A DNA stretch of 64,000 nt, from positions 1,984,001 through 2,048,000 of the forward strand of contig NZ_AP024235.1 in the NCBI RefSeq assembly GCF_016756315.1, read 5' to 3'. Position numbers and translations under genes: made by a program. The stretch is from Alteromonas sp. KC3. GTDB taxonomy: Bacteria; Pseudomonadota; Gammaproteobacteria; Enterobacterales; Alteromonadaceae. Positions 26,701 to 35,401 of the stretch are shown here, piece by piece (position 1 is the first letter of the stretch; every line of letters begins with the position of its first letter). The notes under the pieces were generated by a model that saw only the letters and a list, made by a program, of their open reading frames with translations, did not search any database and was not told the DNA's origin.

Positions 26701-26901
26701 TTCTGGAATATCGATACCGGGAAACTTCTCTAACGGCAACAGTCGACCCGATACCAAACCAAACAACAACATCGACAAGAACAACATGCCAATAGTAACG
26801 GGCTTATTCAGTGCAAATCGTGCTAATGCTGCACCAATTCCCGCTATTTTGCCTAGCGGTGGCGTGTTAGCGTCACGCTGGTTTTGAGATGGTGTGCTCA
26901 T
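23791..26901 (-). CDS. RND efflux permease (second of a tandem pair)
   Basis: 1036 aa, AcrB/HAE1-type RND permease with twelve spans, two large periplasmic loops and a signature 'GIVVNNGIVLVDRINQLVNEG' near the end of the second half. It begins with a short extra N-terminal tail before 'FALNKPVTIGMLFLSMLLFG'. Proton-driven export of small molecules across the envelope is the family role. Its start overlaps the previous permease by 4 bases (ATGA type). With one adaptor and two different permeases the operon resembles mdtABC, where the two permeases work together. No outer-membrane channel gene is present. Confidence 0.92.
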   Translation of the reverse strand: MSTPSQNQRDANTPPLGKIAGIGAALARFALNKPVTIGMLFLSMLLFGLVSGRLLPLEKFPGIDIPEMVVQIPYPDATPVEIETMITRPVEEAIATMSGIKRLRARSYDNMAEVIVEFDWDENLKAKSIEAREKVDAIRHELPDDIERIMVYKFNTNDMPIFQLRVSSDRDLSNAYDLLDRNLKRPLERVPGVSKVELYGTMKRQITIRLDPKKMTTYQIDSARLQQLLQGANFSLTAGYMYNNGEKILVNPTGEFTDVNDFKNMWVTRNVRLSDIATVTYELPERNEGRHLDRTFAVGFNVFRESGSNLVEVSDAVMKVIEAAKEDPEFNGISLFVMDDTAKSVTSSLSDLLNAGLLGALLSVIVLYLFLRQLTTTLIVVLSVPFSICITLGVMYLLGYTLNILSLMGLMLAVGMLVDNAVVITESVFQERQQDNNIARATQIGVNKVSLAVIAGTATTAIVFLPNIIGVKIDVTIFLEHVAVAICLSLFASLFIAKTLIPLLTTKVAIPVVKTPTTPKYISGYGKALSWMLKNQGKTCLIALLILGSTVIPMGAVTGDDEGNNNQERVWLNYHITQNFTLDEVEKTVDKMEAYLYENQERFHIKQVYTYFTAGHAVSGITLNDELPVPVSKIKEDIRENMPSFVRARPSFQWDSGNGGGVRVTLLGESSETLLSISEQIIPILANIDGLEDVKADTGSTRDEVQIRVDREKANRFGIQVDTVANLVATALRGNNLRTFRYGDAGEVDVQLKFGSDVQASLSELKNINIGFAQGQSINLNMIADFTVKPQLSQINRNYRQTALAIGANLEGETTTEQARARIEQVLSNIELPTGYKWTLDGSFSRQDEAFAVMQMNMLLALCMIYVVMAALFESLVLPTSVITSLLFSFTGVFWAFMVTGTPMSVMGLIGMLILMGIVVNNGIVLVDRINQLVNEGLSLYDAVLEGCMTRIRPILMTVATTVLGLIPLAMGSTRIGGDGPPYSPMAIAIIGGLVFSTVTSLFLVPLAYVLLLKLRFKTQRLFNASKARVERLVKV

Positions 26902-29900
26902 AACACCCCTCCTTTTTGTACAGCATCGTGTTGTGCGTTAGGTTCGTCGCTGCTCACCGGAGCCAGCACCTTTTTGGTATCGAACAAGCTGTATAGCACC
27001 GGTAGAAGGATTAAGGTTAGCAAACTGGCAAACAACAGGCCGTAAATGACGGTGATGGCCATTGGCGTGCGAATTTCAGCGCCTTCGCCCAATCCAAAGG
27101 CCATGGGCAGTAAACCTAAAATGGTGGTCAGCGTGGTCATTACAATAGGGCGCAAACGTGTTTTAGCAGCATCGATAATAGCCGATTGCTTTTCCATACC
27201 TTGACGGCGTAGTTGGTTAATGCGATCGACAAGAACAATAGCGTTATTCACCACAATACCGCACAACATGATAAGTCCTATAAACACAACAACGTTAAGC
27301 GGCGTACCCGTTAGCCACAGTCCATATACTGAACCGGCGCCCGCCAGTGGTACAGCAAACAATATCAGCAAAGGGTGTAACAGCGACTCGAACTGTGATG
27401 CCATCACCAGATATACCATAAATACTGCCAGCGCTAGCGCGAATTGCAGCGAACGGAAGCTGTTTTGCATATCTTCACTTTGACCCGTAACCTGTGCACT
27501 TAGTGATAAAGGCAGTTGTGTTTCATCTAACACCTTATTGGCAATTGCTACCGCTTCATCTAACTTACCTTGCGCAAGGTTTGCAGACACAAGCGCAACA
27601 CGTTGTTGACCTACACGAGTGATTTCACTGGGTCCCACACTCATGAATACGTCAGCGACGGCACTGAGTGGAATAGGCTGGGATGCGCCAGGATTTACTA
27701 CAATAGCGCGCACACTAGCGATGTCATTACGTTGGTTTTCAAACGTACGTACTAGCACATCTACTTTTCTGTCTTCAACACTGTATTGTGTGGCAACACG
27801 ACCGCCCACTTTCGCTGCAATTAGCTCGGAAACAGTTGCAGCATCAAGTTCCAAACGTGCAAGTTTAGCGTGGTGAAATGCAATTTTTAGTTCAGGGTTG
27901 CCATCGCGGATACTGGTGGTTACATCAGCAAAATTTGGATAGCTGGCTAACTTTGTCGCAATTGCATCGCCATACTGTTGAAGTTGGTTTAAATCATAAC
28001 CGGCAACTTCAATTTGGATAGGCGAGGCAAAGCTAAAGAGTTCAGGCTCAGAAAACGTGGCTTGGACCTGAGGCATAAGTCCAAGGTGGTCGCGAAGTTG
28101 TTGTTTAACAGCAAGCATGTCTTGCTCTGTCGCGTTAGGTTTCATCACAATGTTAAGACGACCCCAATGATCACCGCCTTGGTTTGGCGCCGCATTTATC
28201 AAGCTACCTGTACCTGACATGGCATAAGTGCGCAGCACCATGCTCTGGTCAGAAGATGCACCCGAAACAGGTTGAACAGCCACTTGAGCCAACTCGTTCA
28301 TTACTTCGTCGGTACGAGTAAGTGGTGAACCCGCGGGTAGCGTTACTTCAACCGAAAATTCACCTTGGGAAAGCGTAGGGATAAGCTCCATGCCTAGTTT
28401 CGGCACTAAGGTAACCGCGCCTGCAGCAAGTGCGAAGGCAGTGAAAAGGACAAATACTCTTGCACGCAAACTAATCTTCAGTAGTTTTTCGTAACCTGAG
28501 GCAAGGACATCGAAGCTCTTGTTGAAAATAAAGATAAGCGGCGTAAACGCAAAACCAAGCAGCTTGCTAATGATTTGCCAAGTGCCTATCGCGACTGTGA
28601 CTATTGCCGCTAGCAGCAATGAAACTAGCTTTAATACTAAGCGCACAGGAAGCGTAATGTAGTACCCTATTTTCCCAAGTAGTGATGTGGGAAAGGGGGC
28701 TGGTGCACTTGTAAAGGTGTCTTCATGATCTAGCTGTTGCTTTTTCTTCTTATGCGCCATTGCAGGAATAAGCGTAAGGGCAACGACAAGTGAAGCAGCA
28801 AGTGCAAACGATACGGTTAATGCTTGGTCTCTAAACAATTGACCAGCAATACCCTCAACAAAAATGAGTGGCACAAACACTGCCATGGTGGTTAGTGTTG
28901 AGGCCACAATGGCGCCAGATACTTCTTTTGTACCTTCACTGGCGGCGAGCGCTTCAGCGTTATTATCGCCCAACGCATTTTTGTGCTTTTTGTGACGATC
29001 GATATTTTCAAGTACCACGATACTGTTATCAACAAGTAAGCCAACAGCTAAGGCGATACCACCAAGACTCATCATATTTAAGCTTATGTCGTTGGCATAC
29101 ATCAGGTTAAACGTGGCAATTACGGATACTGGAATAGACACAGAGATAATTACTGTAGCCCAAAAGTCTTTAAGGAACAGATAAAGGACTAACATAGCCA
29201 GCACGCCACCAATAATGGCTGCCGACTTTACGTTGTCTATCGCTTGTTTGATAAACACACTTTGGTCGTATATTTGTGCCAATGTATAGTCTGTGGGAAG
29301 GTTTTGGTTAACCTCATTTAAACGATTTGCTACTTTTTGAGCCACATTAACTGCATTCGCATCACCTTCTTTGTAGATCGCAATCTCAACACCCTCGCTC
29401 CCGTTAAAGCGAGTAACAACGTCGCGGTCTTTGTAGGCACTTTCCACAGTAGCTACATCTTTTAACTGAATATTTTTGCCTTCAAAACGGCCAATATAGA
29501 GATTCTTAATATCATCTAGGTTTTCGAATTGATTGAGGGTACGCACTAAGAATGCCTGCGCTGCATTATCGATGCGACCGCCCGCAGCATTAATGTTTTC
29601 AGTGCTTACGCGGTCAATAATAGTCGTGATAGGAATCGAAAGCTGACTGGCTTTTTGTTGATCGATAAGAATGTGGATCTCATTCTCTAAGCCACCACCT
29701 ACACGCACGGCAGCAACGCCTTCTACTGATTCTAGCGAGCGTTTTACTTGTTGCTCTGCGTATAAGCGAAGCCGCTTCATTTGCTCAACTGTTAAACTGG
29801 CATTGTCTGTTTGAGCGGTTAGCCCCAATTTAATAACCGGGTCAAGGCTCGGGTTAAAACGCAGTAACCGAGGCTTTTCAATGTCCAAAGGCAACTGCAG

Positions 29901-30242
29901 TACATCAAGCTTCTCTCGTACTTCAAGGCTGGCAAAGTCCATGTCTGTGCCCCAAGCAAAAGAAAGTACGACATCAGATTGTCCTGCGCGGGAGGTAGAG
30001 GTGACTTTTCTTACACCTTTAACCACACCGATTGCTTCTTCAATAGGTTTTGAAACTAACTGTTCTACTTCACCTGGTGCGGCACCGTCGTAGTCGGTGC
30101 GTATAGTAAGGGTTGGGTATGACAAATCTGGAAGTAAGTTAACCGACAATCTGCCTAGCGAGACCATTCCAAATAGCAGTACAGCAAAAGTAAACATACT
30201 GACTGCTACGGGACGTTTTACGGCGATATCAACAATACGCAT
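26898..30242 (-). CDS. RND efflux permease (first of a tandem pair)
   Basis: 1114 aa, an AcrB/HAE1-like RND permease. The N terminus 'IVDIAVKRPVAVSMFTFAVLLFG' is the first span. The tandem signature 'MLCGIVVNNAIVLVDRINQLRRQG' appears in the second half. It is longer than most (about 1040) because of a hydrophobic insert near residues 500-600, between spans 6 and 7, with two extra amphipathic stretches. It lies 25 bases downstream of the adaptor gene and overlaps the second permease by 4 bases. Export substrate unknown. Confidence 0.92.
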   Translation of the reverse strand: MRIVDIAVKRPVAVSMFTFAVLLFGMVSLGRLSVNLLPDLSYPTLTIRTDYDGAAPGEVEQLVSKPIEEAIGVVKGVRKVTSTSRAGQSDVVLSFAWGTDMDFASLEVREKLDVLQLPLDIEKPRLLRFNPSLDPVIKLGLTAQTDNASLTVEQMKRLRLYAEQQVKRSLESVEGVAAVRVGGGLENEIHILIDQQKASQLSIPITTIIDRVSTENINAAGGRIDNAAQAFLVRTLNQFENLDDIKNLYIGRFEGKNIQLKDVATVESAYKDRDVVTRFNGSEGVEIAIYKEGDANAVNVAQKVANRLNEVNQNLPTDYTLAQIYDQSVFIKQAIDNVKSAAIIGGVLAMLVLYLFLKDFWATVIISVSIPVSVIATFNLMYANDISLNMMSLGGIALAVGLLVDNSIVVLENIDRHKKHKNALGDNNAEALAASEGTKEVSGAIVASTLTTMAVFVPLIFVEGIAGQLFRDQALTVSFALAASLVVALTLIPAMAHKKKKQQLDHEDTFTSAPAPFPTSLLGKIGYYITLPVRLVLKLVSLLLAAIVTVAIGTWQIISKLLGFAFTPLIFIFNKSFDVLASGYEKLLKISLRARVFVLFTAFALAAGAVTLVPKLGMELIPTLSQGEFSVEVTLPAGSPLTRTDEVMNELAQVAVQPVSGASSDQSMVLRTYAMSGTGSLINAAPNQGGDHWGRLNIVMKPNATEQDMLAVKQQLRDHLGLMPQVQATFSEPELFSFASPIQIEVAGYDLNQLQQYGDAIATKLASYPNFADVTTSIRDGNPELKIAFHHAKLARLELDAATVSELIAAKVGGRVATQYSVEDRKVDVLVRTFENQRNDIASVRAIVVNPGASQPIPLSAVADVFMSVGPSEITRVGQQRVALVSANLAQGKLDEAVAIANKVLDETQLPLSLSAQVTGQSEDMQNSFRSLQFALALAVFMVYLVMASQFESLLHPLLILFAVPLAGAGSVYGLWLTGTPLNVVVFIGLIMLCGIVVNNAIVLVDRINQLRRQGMEKQSAIIDAAKTRLRPIVMTTLTTILGLLPMAFGLGEGAEIRTPMAITVIYGLLFASLLTLILLPVLYSLFDTKKVLAPVSSDEPNAQHDAVQKGGVL

Positions 30243-30267
30243 GATAGTAACTCCTCGATTCGCCAGT

Positions 30268-31377
30268 TTAGCTGTTAACTACTTCAACAGGAGCACTGTC
30301 TTTCAAGTTCTGGTGACCGGCTGTTACCACTTCTTCGTTGCCTTCTAGGCCACTGATAACTTCAACCACTTCGTTATTTTCAAAACCAGTCGAAACGTTC
30401 ACTTTTTTTACTTTGCCGTTATCAACAACAAATACACTATGGCTGTTGTCTATAGTGACAAGTGCTCGGCGTGGTAGCAAAGTGGCATTTGCGTGTGTTG
30501 CATACTCAAGCGATACGTCAGTAAACATACCTGCTTTTAAGCGATTGTCTTCATTTGGTACTTTAAGTGTCACCTTAAATGTGCCAGTTGCCGCGTCGAT
30601 AACTGGGCTAATGCGTTCAATGTTTGCGTGAATAGCGTGATTACCCAATGCCGCAACAGTAAGCGTGGCACCTTGTCCTACCGTGACATTTGGTAGTTCG
30701 TTTTCAGGTAGGTAAACCACGCCTTGTAAGTTGCGCAGTTGCACGATATGAAACATGCGTTCACGTTGGAACGATTCGGTTAGGTTGCCTACTTTGGCAT
30801 TGCGCGAAGCAACATAACCACTGATAGGCGCGGTTATCGTCGTTTCTTTTAAATCAAGTTCTGCTAAGCGAACAGAGGCTTTTGCCGATTCGTACTGAGC
30901 CTTAAGCTTGTCGTAAGTATCGTCACTGATAAGCTTTTTAGAGTAAACTTTGTTTACTTTATCAAGTTCGCTTTCAATACCCGTCAAGTCAGCGTTCGCT
31001 TTGGCTAAGTTTAACTCATAACGACGTTTATCAAGTTGTGCTAACACTTGACCTTTTTCTACATAGTCGCCTTCTTCCACGAAAATGTCTTCGATGATCC
31101 CAGAAGCCCTTGCAACCACAAAAGCTTCTTCACGTGCTTCTAAAATCGCCGTCGTGTCATAGGTCGACGTAATATCGCCAGTGCGAATGCTTTGTGTTTC
31201 AACAGGAATAGCAAAAACGGTTTCTTCTACCACTTCAGGAGTCGCGCTACTGTCTACTGCATCAGCGTCTGAACACGCTGTCATCGACAGTGACAGGGCA
31301 GCTAAAGTTGTGCCTAAAACAAGAGTGCGGAAAGTGTGAGTAGCGAAAACAGGTGTTGTACGTTGTGTAGTATCCAT
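30268..31377 (-). CDS. RND periplasmic adaptor lipoprotein
   Basis: 369 aa from ATG 31377. I prefer this to a start 20 codons further upstream because it gives a normal lipoprotein signal, with the lipid-attached Cys at about 35 in 'SMTACSD'. It is a membrane-fusion protein with a lipoyl-like half motif ('IIEDIFVEEGDYVEKGQVLAQLDKRRYELN'), a coiled-coil hairpin (about 125-175), a matching second lipoyl half ('TITAPISGYVASRNAKVGNL'), and a beta-barrel domain. It links the inner-membrane permeases to an outer channel, probably a TolC encoded elsewhere. First gene of the three-gene pump operon. Confidence 0.9.
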   Translation of the reverse strand: MDTTQRTTPVFATHTFRTLVLGTTLAALSLSMTACSDADAVDSSATPEVVEETVFAIPVETQSIRTGDITSTYDTTAILEAREEAFVVARASGIIEDIFVEEGDYVEKGQVLAQLDKRRYELNLAKANADLTGIESELDKVNKVYSKKLISDDTYDKLKAQYESAKASVRLAELDLKETTITAPISGYVASRNAKVGNLTESFQRERMFHIVQLRNLQGVVYLPENELPNVTVGQGATLTVAALGNHAIHANIERISPVIDAATGTFKVTLKVPNEDNRLKAGMFTDVSLEYATHANATLLPRRALVTIDNSHSVFVVDNGKVKKVNVSTGFENNEVVEVISGLEGNEEVVTAGHQNLKDSAPVEVVNS

Positions 31378-31507
31378 GGTCAAAAGCCCTAACGTTGTAG
31401 TCGTTATATAATAATGACCGTTTACAGCAGCTAACATGCCAAAGATGTTAACTAATGTTAAAAAGCTTAATAATCAATAGGATACATGTGTAACAAAGGG
31501 TTTCAAT

Positions 31508-31538
31508 AAAAAAGCCAACCCAAAAGGTTGGCTTTTTT
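31508..31538 (-). terminator. Terminator after the osmC-like gene
   Basis: AAAAAAGCCAACC, a 5-base loop, then GGTTGGCTTTTTT: a 7-bp GC-rich stem with A/T runs on both sides, effective on the minus strand after osmC. Confidence 0.88.
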
Positions 31539-31575
31539 CACTAAGCGATAGCGAGATTGACTATGTTTAAGTTCA

Positions 31576-31968
31576 TTACACTAAAGTATAGCTGGTGGTT
31601 ATATCCACGTTACCGGTTAGCATTAGCATTACAGAACAATATTTTTCCGCTGAGAGCTGCACTGCGCGTGCAAGGGCTTTTTCGCTTATGCCTTCACCCG
31701 AAACGGTGTAATGCGCATGAATTTTTGTAAATACACGCGGTGGCTCGTCAGCGCGAACAGCCTCTAATTCACACTCGCATGAGGTAATATCAAAACGTCC
31801 TTTTTTGATTATATCTACCACGTCAACGCTTGAACATGCACCTACAGCAACCAATACCGACTCCATAGGGGAAATCGCCTTGCCGCTGCCGTCCATAACT
31901 GTTTTATAACCACTGTCAGTGGTGCCAGTGAAAGTAAGGTCTTTATCCCAAGAAACATGCGCTTTCAT
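31576..31968 (-). CDS. OsmC-family protein (YhfA-like)
   Basis: 130 aa with the OsmC fold. A first Cys lies in 'VAVGACSSVDVVDIIKK' (about 43) and a second in 'AEKYCSVMLML' (about 107), the usual peroxide-reactive pair. It is the shorter YhfA-type branch rather than Ohr. Members reduce organic hydroperoxides or are uncharacterised; the specificity is unknown. It starts 8 bases after the cvfB-like gene and is likely co-transcribed. A strong terminator follows. Confidence 0.87.
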   Translation of the reverse strand: MKAHVSWDKDLTFTGTTDSGYKTVMDGSGKAISPMESVLVAVGACSSVDVVDIIKKGRFDITSCECELEAVRADEPPRVFTKIHAHYTVSGEGISEKALARAVQLSAEKYCSVMLMLTGNVDITTSYTLV

Positions 31969-31976
31969 TGTATGTC

Positions 31977-32867
31977 CTAATCGTTTGTATTGTTTAATCG
32001 AATAGCATCAGGGCTAAGAGTAATTTTTTTCTGCTTATATAAAGCACCAAGCGCTTTTTTATAGGCCGCTTTACTTACATTAAAATGAGAGTAAATAGCC
32101 TCAGGGGCACTTTTATCCGTTAGGGTTGAAATACCACCATGAGCCTCTAAGTCCTCTAGAATGGCTTGCTGAAGTGCGTCACGGCCACTTTTGTCTACGC
32201 GCTGTAAGGCCACGTCCACTTTTCCATCTTCACGAATAGTCTTAATAACACCCTCGGTTGCTTGCCCAACCTTTAGTGGTTTAAATGCATCGCTATGGAA
32301 AATTAGTCCAAGGCTTTGCTCGTTAATAACTACTTTAAAGCCTAATTCCGTTTTGGCGTAGACCAAACAAGATACGACGTCGCCCTCATTGAGGTACGCA
32401 CTACTTTCTTTTAAGAAGTAGTGCAGCTTAGTTGCACCCAATATACGTTGGGTTTTATCATCAAAAAAGGTGTGTACGACGTAATACATGCCCGCACTTA
32501 TTGGTTGCGCTTGATAATCGTTGGGCACGAGAAGGTCGTTATCAAGCCCCCAGTCGAAAAACGCACCGAAGTTGGTGGCAGAAACCGCTTTTAATATTTT
32601 TGTTTCGCCTACCTGAATTTTAGGTGTTTTAAGCGTTGCATACAGTTCGCCACGTTGATCGGTAGCGACGAACACCGATAATTCATGACCCTCTGCTAGT
32701 TCCCCTTCAACTTCATCAAGACTGAGCGTCACCGTTTGCTGCTCGTCTTGCTCAGCATTATAAACGTTGTCTTGTGCACCAACGTTGGTGACAATAGGTG
32801 CTAAAGCGTAGCCAAAAGGGTATTGGCCCACGACCTGCAATGTATTAATTTTTCCAATATTTATCAT
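31977..32867 (-). CDS. CvfB-family protein with S1-like RNA-binding and winged-helix parts
   Basis: 296 aa from ATG 32867. The family's conserved opening 'MINIGKINTLQVVGQYPFGYALA' begins there, so a start 11 codons upstream is less likely. Central S1/OB-type segments ('EGDVVSCLVYAKTELGFKVVINEQSLGLIFHSDAFKPLKVGQATEGVIKTIREDGKVDVALQ') are followed by a C-terminal winged helix ('HFNVSKAAYKKALGALYKQKKITL'). In staphylococci CvfB binds RNA and affects virulence genes; in this group the role is not known. First gene of a two-gene operon with the OsmC-like gene. Confidence 0.85.
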   Translation of the reverse strand: MINIGKINTLQVVGQYPFGYALAPIVTNVGAQDNVYNAEQDEQQTVTLSLDEVEGELAEGHELSVFVATDQRGELYATLKTPKIQVGETKILKAVSATNFGAFFDWGLDNDLLVPNDYQAQPISAGMYYVVHTFFDDKTQRILGATKLHYFLKESSAYLNEGDVVSCLVYAKTELGFKVVINEQSLGLIFHSDAFKPLKVGQATEGVIKTIREDGKVDVALQRVDKSGRDALQQAILEDLEAHGGISTLTDKSAPEAIYSHFNVSKAAYKKALGALYKQKKITLSPDAIRLNNTND

Positions 32868-32932
32868 TAGAACTGACTTTTTAAAAAGAACAGGTAACAT
32901 GATACTGGATTGAGGGTAAGAGCTAAACCATT

Positions 32933-33658
32933 ATGAAGTTAAATTGCGATCTAGGTGAAAGTTTCGGTGCATGGTCAATGCCTGTTGAAAGTGACATTAT
33001 GGCTCTTATTGACCAAGCAAACATTGCGTGTGGTTTTCATGCAGGAGACCCACAAGTGATGAAATCATCGTTAAGCTTGGCTGCCTCACATGATGTGACT
33101 GTTGGTGCACATCCATCATACCCAGATTTGCAAGGCTTTGGTCGACGGAGCATGATAATTCCAAGCGACGAATTAATTGCCATGATTCAATACCAAGTAA
33201 GCGCGCTAAGCGGCATGGCGGCACTTTGCGGCACCAATGTGGCTTACGTCAAACCCCACGGTGCGCTTTACAACGATATGATGAAAGATACCACTATTCG
33301 CCACGCAGTAATGAAGAGTGTGGCTGAAATGGGTAAAGGCGAATTAGCGCTAATGGTTCAAGCTACTCGTCACAATGATGTGCTTCGTCATGAAGCCAGT
33401 GCTTTTGATTTACCGTTATTGTTCGAGGCGTTTTCGGATAGACGATATACCGATGAGGGGTTACTGACACCGCGGACTATGGACGGGGCGGTGTTAAAAG
33501 AGCAAGACGCACTGGCCCAGGCAGAGCAAATGATAAAACACAATACCGTGACTACCGTATCAGGAAAAACCTTGGAAATTGAAGCTGATAGCCTTTGTGT
33601 CCACGGTGATACCCCCGGGGCGGTAGAAATAGCGCGCCAAATTAAAGCAATTGGCTAA
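32933..33658 (+). CDS. pxpA: 5-oxoprolinase subunit A
   Basis: 241 aa of the LamB/YcsF family. 'MKLNCDLGESFGAW' begins it, then 'ANIACGFHAGDPQVM', 'VGAHPSYPDLQGFGRR' and 'VKPHGALYN', conserved residues expected to bind the substrate and metal. PxpA with PxpB and PxpC hydrolyses 5-oxoproline to glutamate using ATP, cleaning up a damage product. Adjacent in the order A, B, C with small gaps. The next gene follows after 59 bases. Cytoplasmic. Confidence 0.94.
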   Translation: MKLNCDLGESFGAWSMPVESDIMALIDQANIACGFHAGDPQVMKSSLSLAASHDVTVGAHPSYPDLQGFGRRSMIIPSDELIAMIQYQVSALSGMAALCGTNVAYVKPHGALYNDMMKDTTIRHAVMKSVAEMGKGELALMVQATRHNDVLRHEASAFDLPLLFEAFSDRRYTDEGLLTPRTMDGAVLKEQDALAQAEQMIKHNTVTTVSGKTLEIEADSLCVHGDTPGAVEIARQIKAIG

Positions 33659-33717
33659 AATAACTCTACAAATTAATATCATTGCCTCATTAAGAACACA
33701 TTTATCAAGGAAAGTAC

Positions 33718-34461
33718 ATGCAATTGTTTGGCGACATAAAGCGGCTAACGCCGGTGGGTGTTGACGCCGTCATACTCTACTTTAAAGGCGATACATTAGA
33801 TAAAGCGAATGCCGCATGTCAAAGGTGGCTGGCAATGATTGATAGCGCTGTTCAAAGCTCAATCGACTCACCACTTTGGTTAAAAGAATGTGTGCCATCT
33901 TACGACAGCCTGTTGCTTGTTTTTAATATTGAAGACATCGACACCCATGGTGTTTATGCGTGGTTGAGGGCGCTTTCAACTCGTCAGGCAGAAAATGAAG
34001 GCGTGGCAAATCAAAATGTTTCAGCGTTACCACACAGTGCCACTAAAACAATACCTGTGTGGTATGGCGCTCCGAGTGCTAGTGATTTAAGTGTGGTGAG
34101 TAAGAAAACATCATTAAGTATTGATGAGATTATCGCGCTGCACACAGGCTGCACATTTACTGTTTACGCCGTTGGTTTTGCACCTGGTTTCGCCTACATG
34201 GGAGAATTGCCCGAGGTTATGGCATGTTCGCGTTTAAGTACGCCAAGAAAACGCGTGCCAAAAGGTGCAGTTGCAATCGCAGATAGACAAACAGCGGTGT
34301 ATCCCAGTGACTCACCAGGTGGTTGGAACCTATTGGGACTGACGCCACTAAGTATGGTGAACCATCGCGAAAATGAAAGTACGGCGTTGCTTAAAGCTGG
34401 CGATACAGTGAAATTTACTGCCATATCAGAAGAAGAGTTTTACGCATATCATGAAGGTTGA
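33718..34461 (+). CDS. pxpB: 5-oxoprolinase subunit B (KipI type)
   Basis: 247 aa of the KipI/PxpB family. The second half carries 'YAVGFAPGFAYMGELPEVMACSRLSTPRKRVPKGAVAIADRQTAVYPSDSPGGWNLLG', a strongly conserved segment of the carboxyltransferase-like domain. It works as a complex with PxpC. Its last 11 bases overlap pxpC, so translation is coupled. It is slightly longer than usual because the region before the conserved half, near residue 105, has an extra linker. Confidence 0.93.
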   Translation: MQLFGDIKRLTPVGVDAVILYFKGDTLDKANAACQRWLAMIDSAVQSSIDSPLWLKECVPSYDSLLLVFNIEDIDTHGVYAWLRALSTRQAENEGVANQNVSALPHSATKTIPVWYGAPSASDLSVVSKKTSLSIDEIIALHTGCTFTVYAVGFAPGFAYMGELPEVMACSRLSTPRKRVPKGAVAIADRQTAVYPSDSPGGWNLLGLTPLSMVNHRENESTALLKAGDTVKFTAISEEEFYAYHEG

Positions 34462-35401
34462 AATTGTCGATAAAGGGTTATTTAGCCTCATTGTTGATAA
34501 CGGTCGCGTAGGGCGACAAAGGGATGGATTTAGTCAATCTGGTCCAATGGATGAAGACGCATTTTCATGGGCCAATTTTCTTGCGTTTAATTTAGACAAT
34601 ACACCTTGTATTGAGGCCATGGGTACATTAACCGCTCGCGTTAGTAGTCATTGCATAATTGCCGTAACAGGAAGGGCAGTTAAGGTGACAATAAACGGTC
34701 ACGAACAGCCAAGTTATGAAAGTATATATGTTACTGCTGGCGATGAAGTTACCTTTGGCAGTGAATATATGGGAAGTAAAGCATATTTAGCAATTTGTGG
34801 TAGTTGGGACACGCCACTCTTTGCCAATAGTGCATGTACGGTAACACGAGAATCATTGGGGGGGCTGCACGGTAACGGCAGTGCGCTTGCCAATGGCGAT
34901 AGCTTTATTGTAAATGAAAATACGCTTTCAAAAGTTAAGAGTGCAACAGTACGTAGTTTGGCATTTGAAAAACGTGTTAATTATAGCTTAGAGGCGCCAA
35001 TTAGACTGATACCAGGATATCAGTTTGAACAGTTTAGTGGTGTCGCACAGCGTATCTTTGTAACGAGTGACTACACGGTTACGTCGTCTATTGATCGCAT
35101 GGGCTACCGACTGCAAGGCCCTGACATAGCCTGTAGCCATAATAGGCTTCGCTCTGAGGCAGTCCACATTGGCGCTGTACAGGTGCCTCCTGACGGGCAA
35201 CCCATCGTTATGATGAGAGATAGACAAACCTTGGGGGGCTACCCCAAGTTGGGGTGTGTGAATCCATTAGATATAAACAGATTAGCCCAGGCCGTGCCGG
35301 GAGAGAAGGTTAGTTTTACCTATCAGAATCATGAGGCGGCGAGGGCAGACAACTTATTGTCACTGTGTCGTCGACGCCAATTACAAGGAGAATTACTGTG
35401 A
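34451..35401 (+). CDS. pxpC: 5-oxoprolinase subunit C (KipA type)
   Basis: 316 aa of the biotin-dependent carboxyltransferase-like KipA/PxpC family. It starts 'VEIVDKGLFSLIVDNGRVGRQRDGFSQSGPMDEDAF', and 'SSIDRMGYRLQGP' and 'PDGQPIVMMRDRQTLGGYPKLGCV' are conserved near the C terminus. It completes the PxpABC enzyme. The stop overlaps the GTG start of the aminotransferase gene (GTGA), and AAGGAG for that gene lies inside the 3' end. Confidence 0.93.
   Translation: MKVEIVDKGLFSLIVDNGRVGRQRDGFSQSGPMDEDAFSWANFLAFNLDNTPCIEAMGTLTARVSSHCIIAVTGRAVKVTINGHEQPSYESIYVTAGDEVTFGSEYMGSKAYLAICGSWDTPLFANSACTVTRESLGGLHGNGSALANGDSFIVNENTLSKVKSATVRSLAFEKRVNYSLEAPIRLIPGYQFEQFSGVAQRIFVTSDYTVTSSIDRMGYRLQGPDIACSHNRLRSEAVHIGAVQVPPDGQPIVMMRDRQTLGGYPKLGCVNPLDINRLAQAVPGEKVSFTYQNHEAARADNLLSLCRRRQLQGELL

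Noticed and set aside
23791..30242. Many plus-strand ORFs inside the RND genes
   Set aside because: They are frame shadows of long, well-supported minus-strand permease genes.
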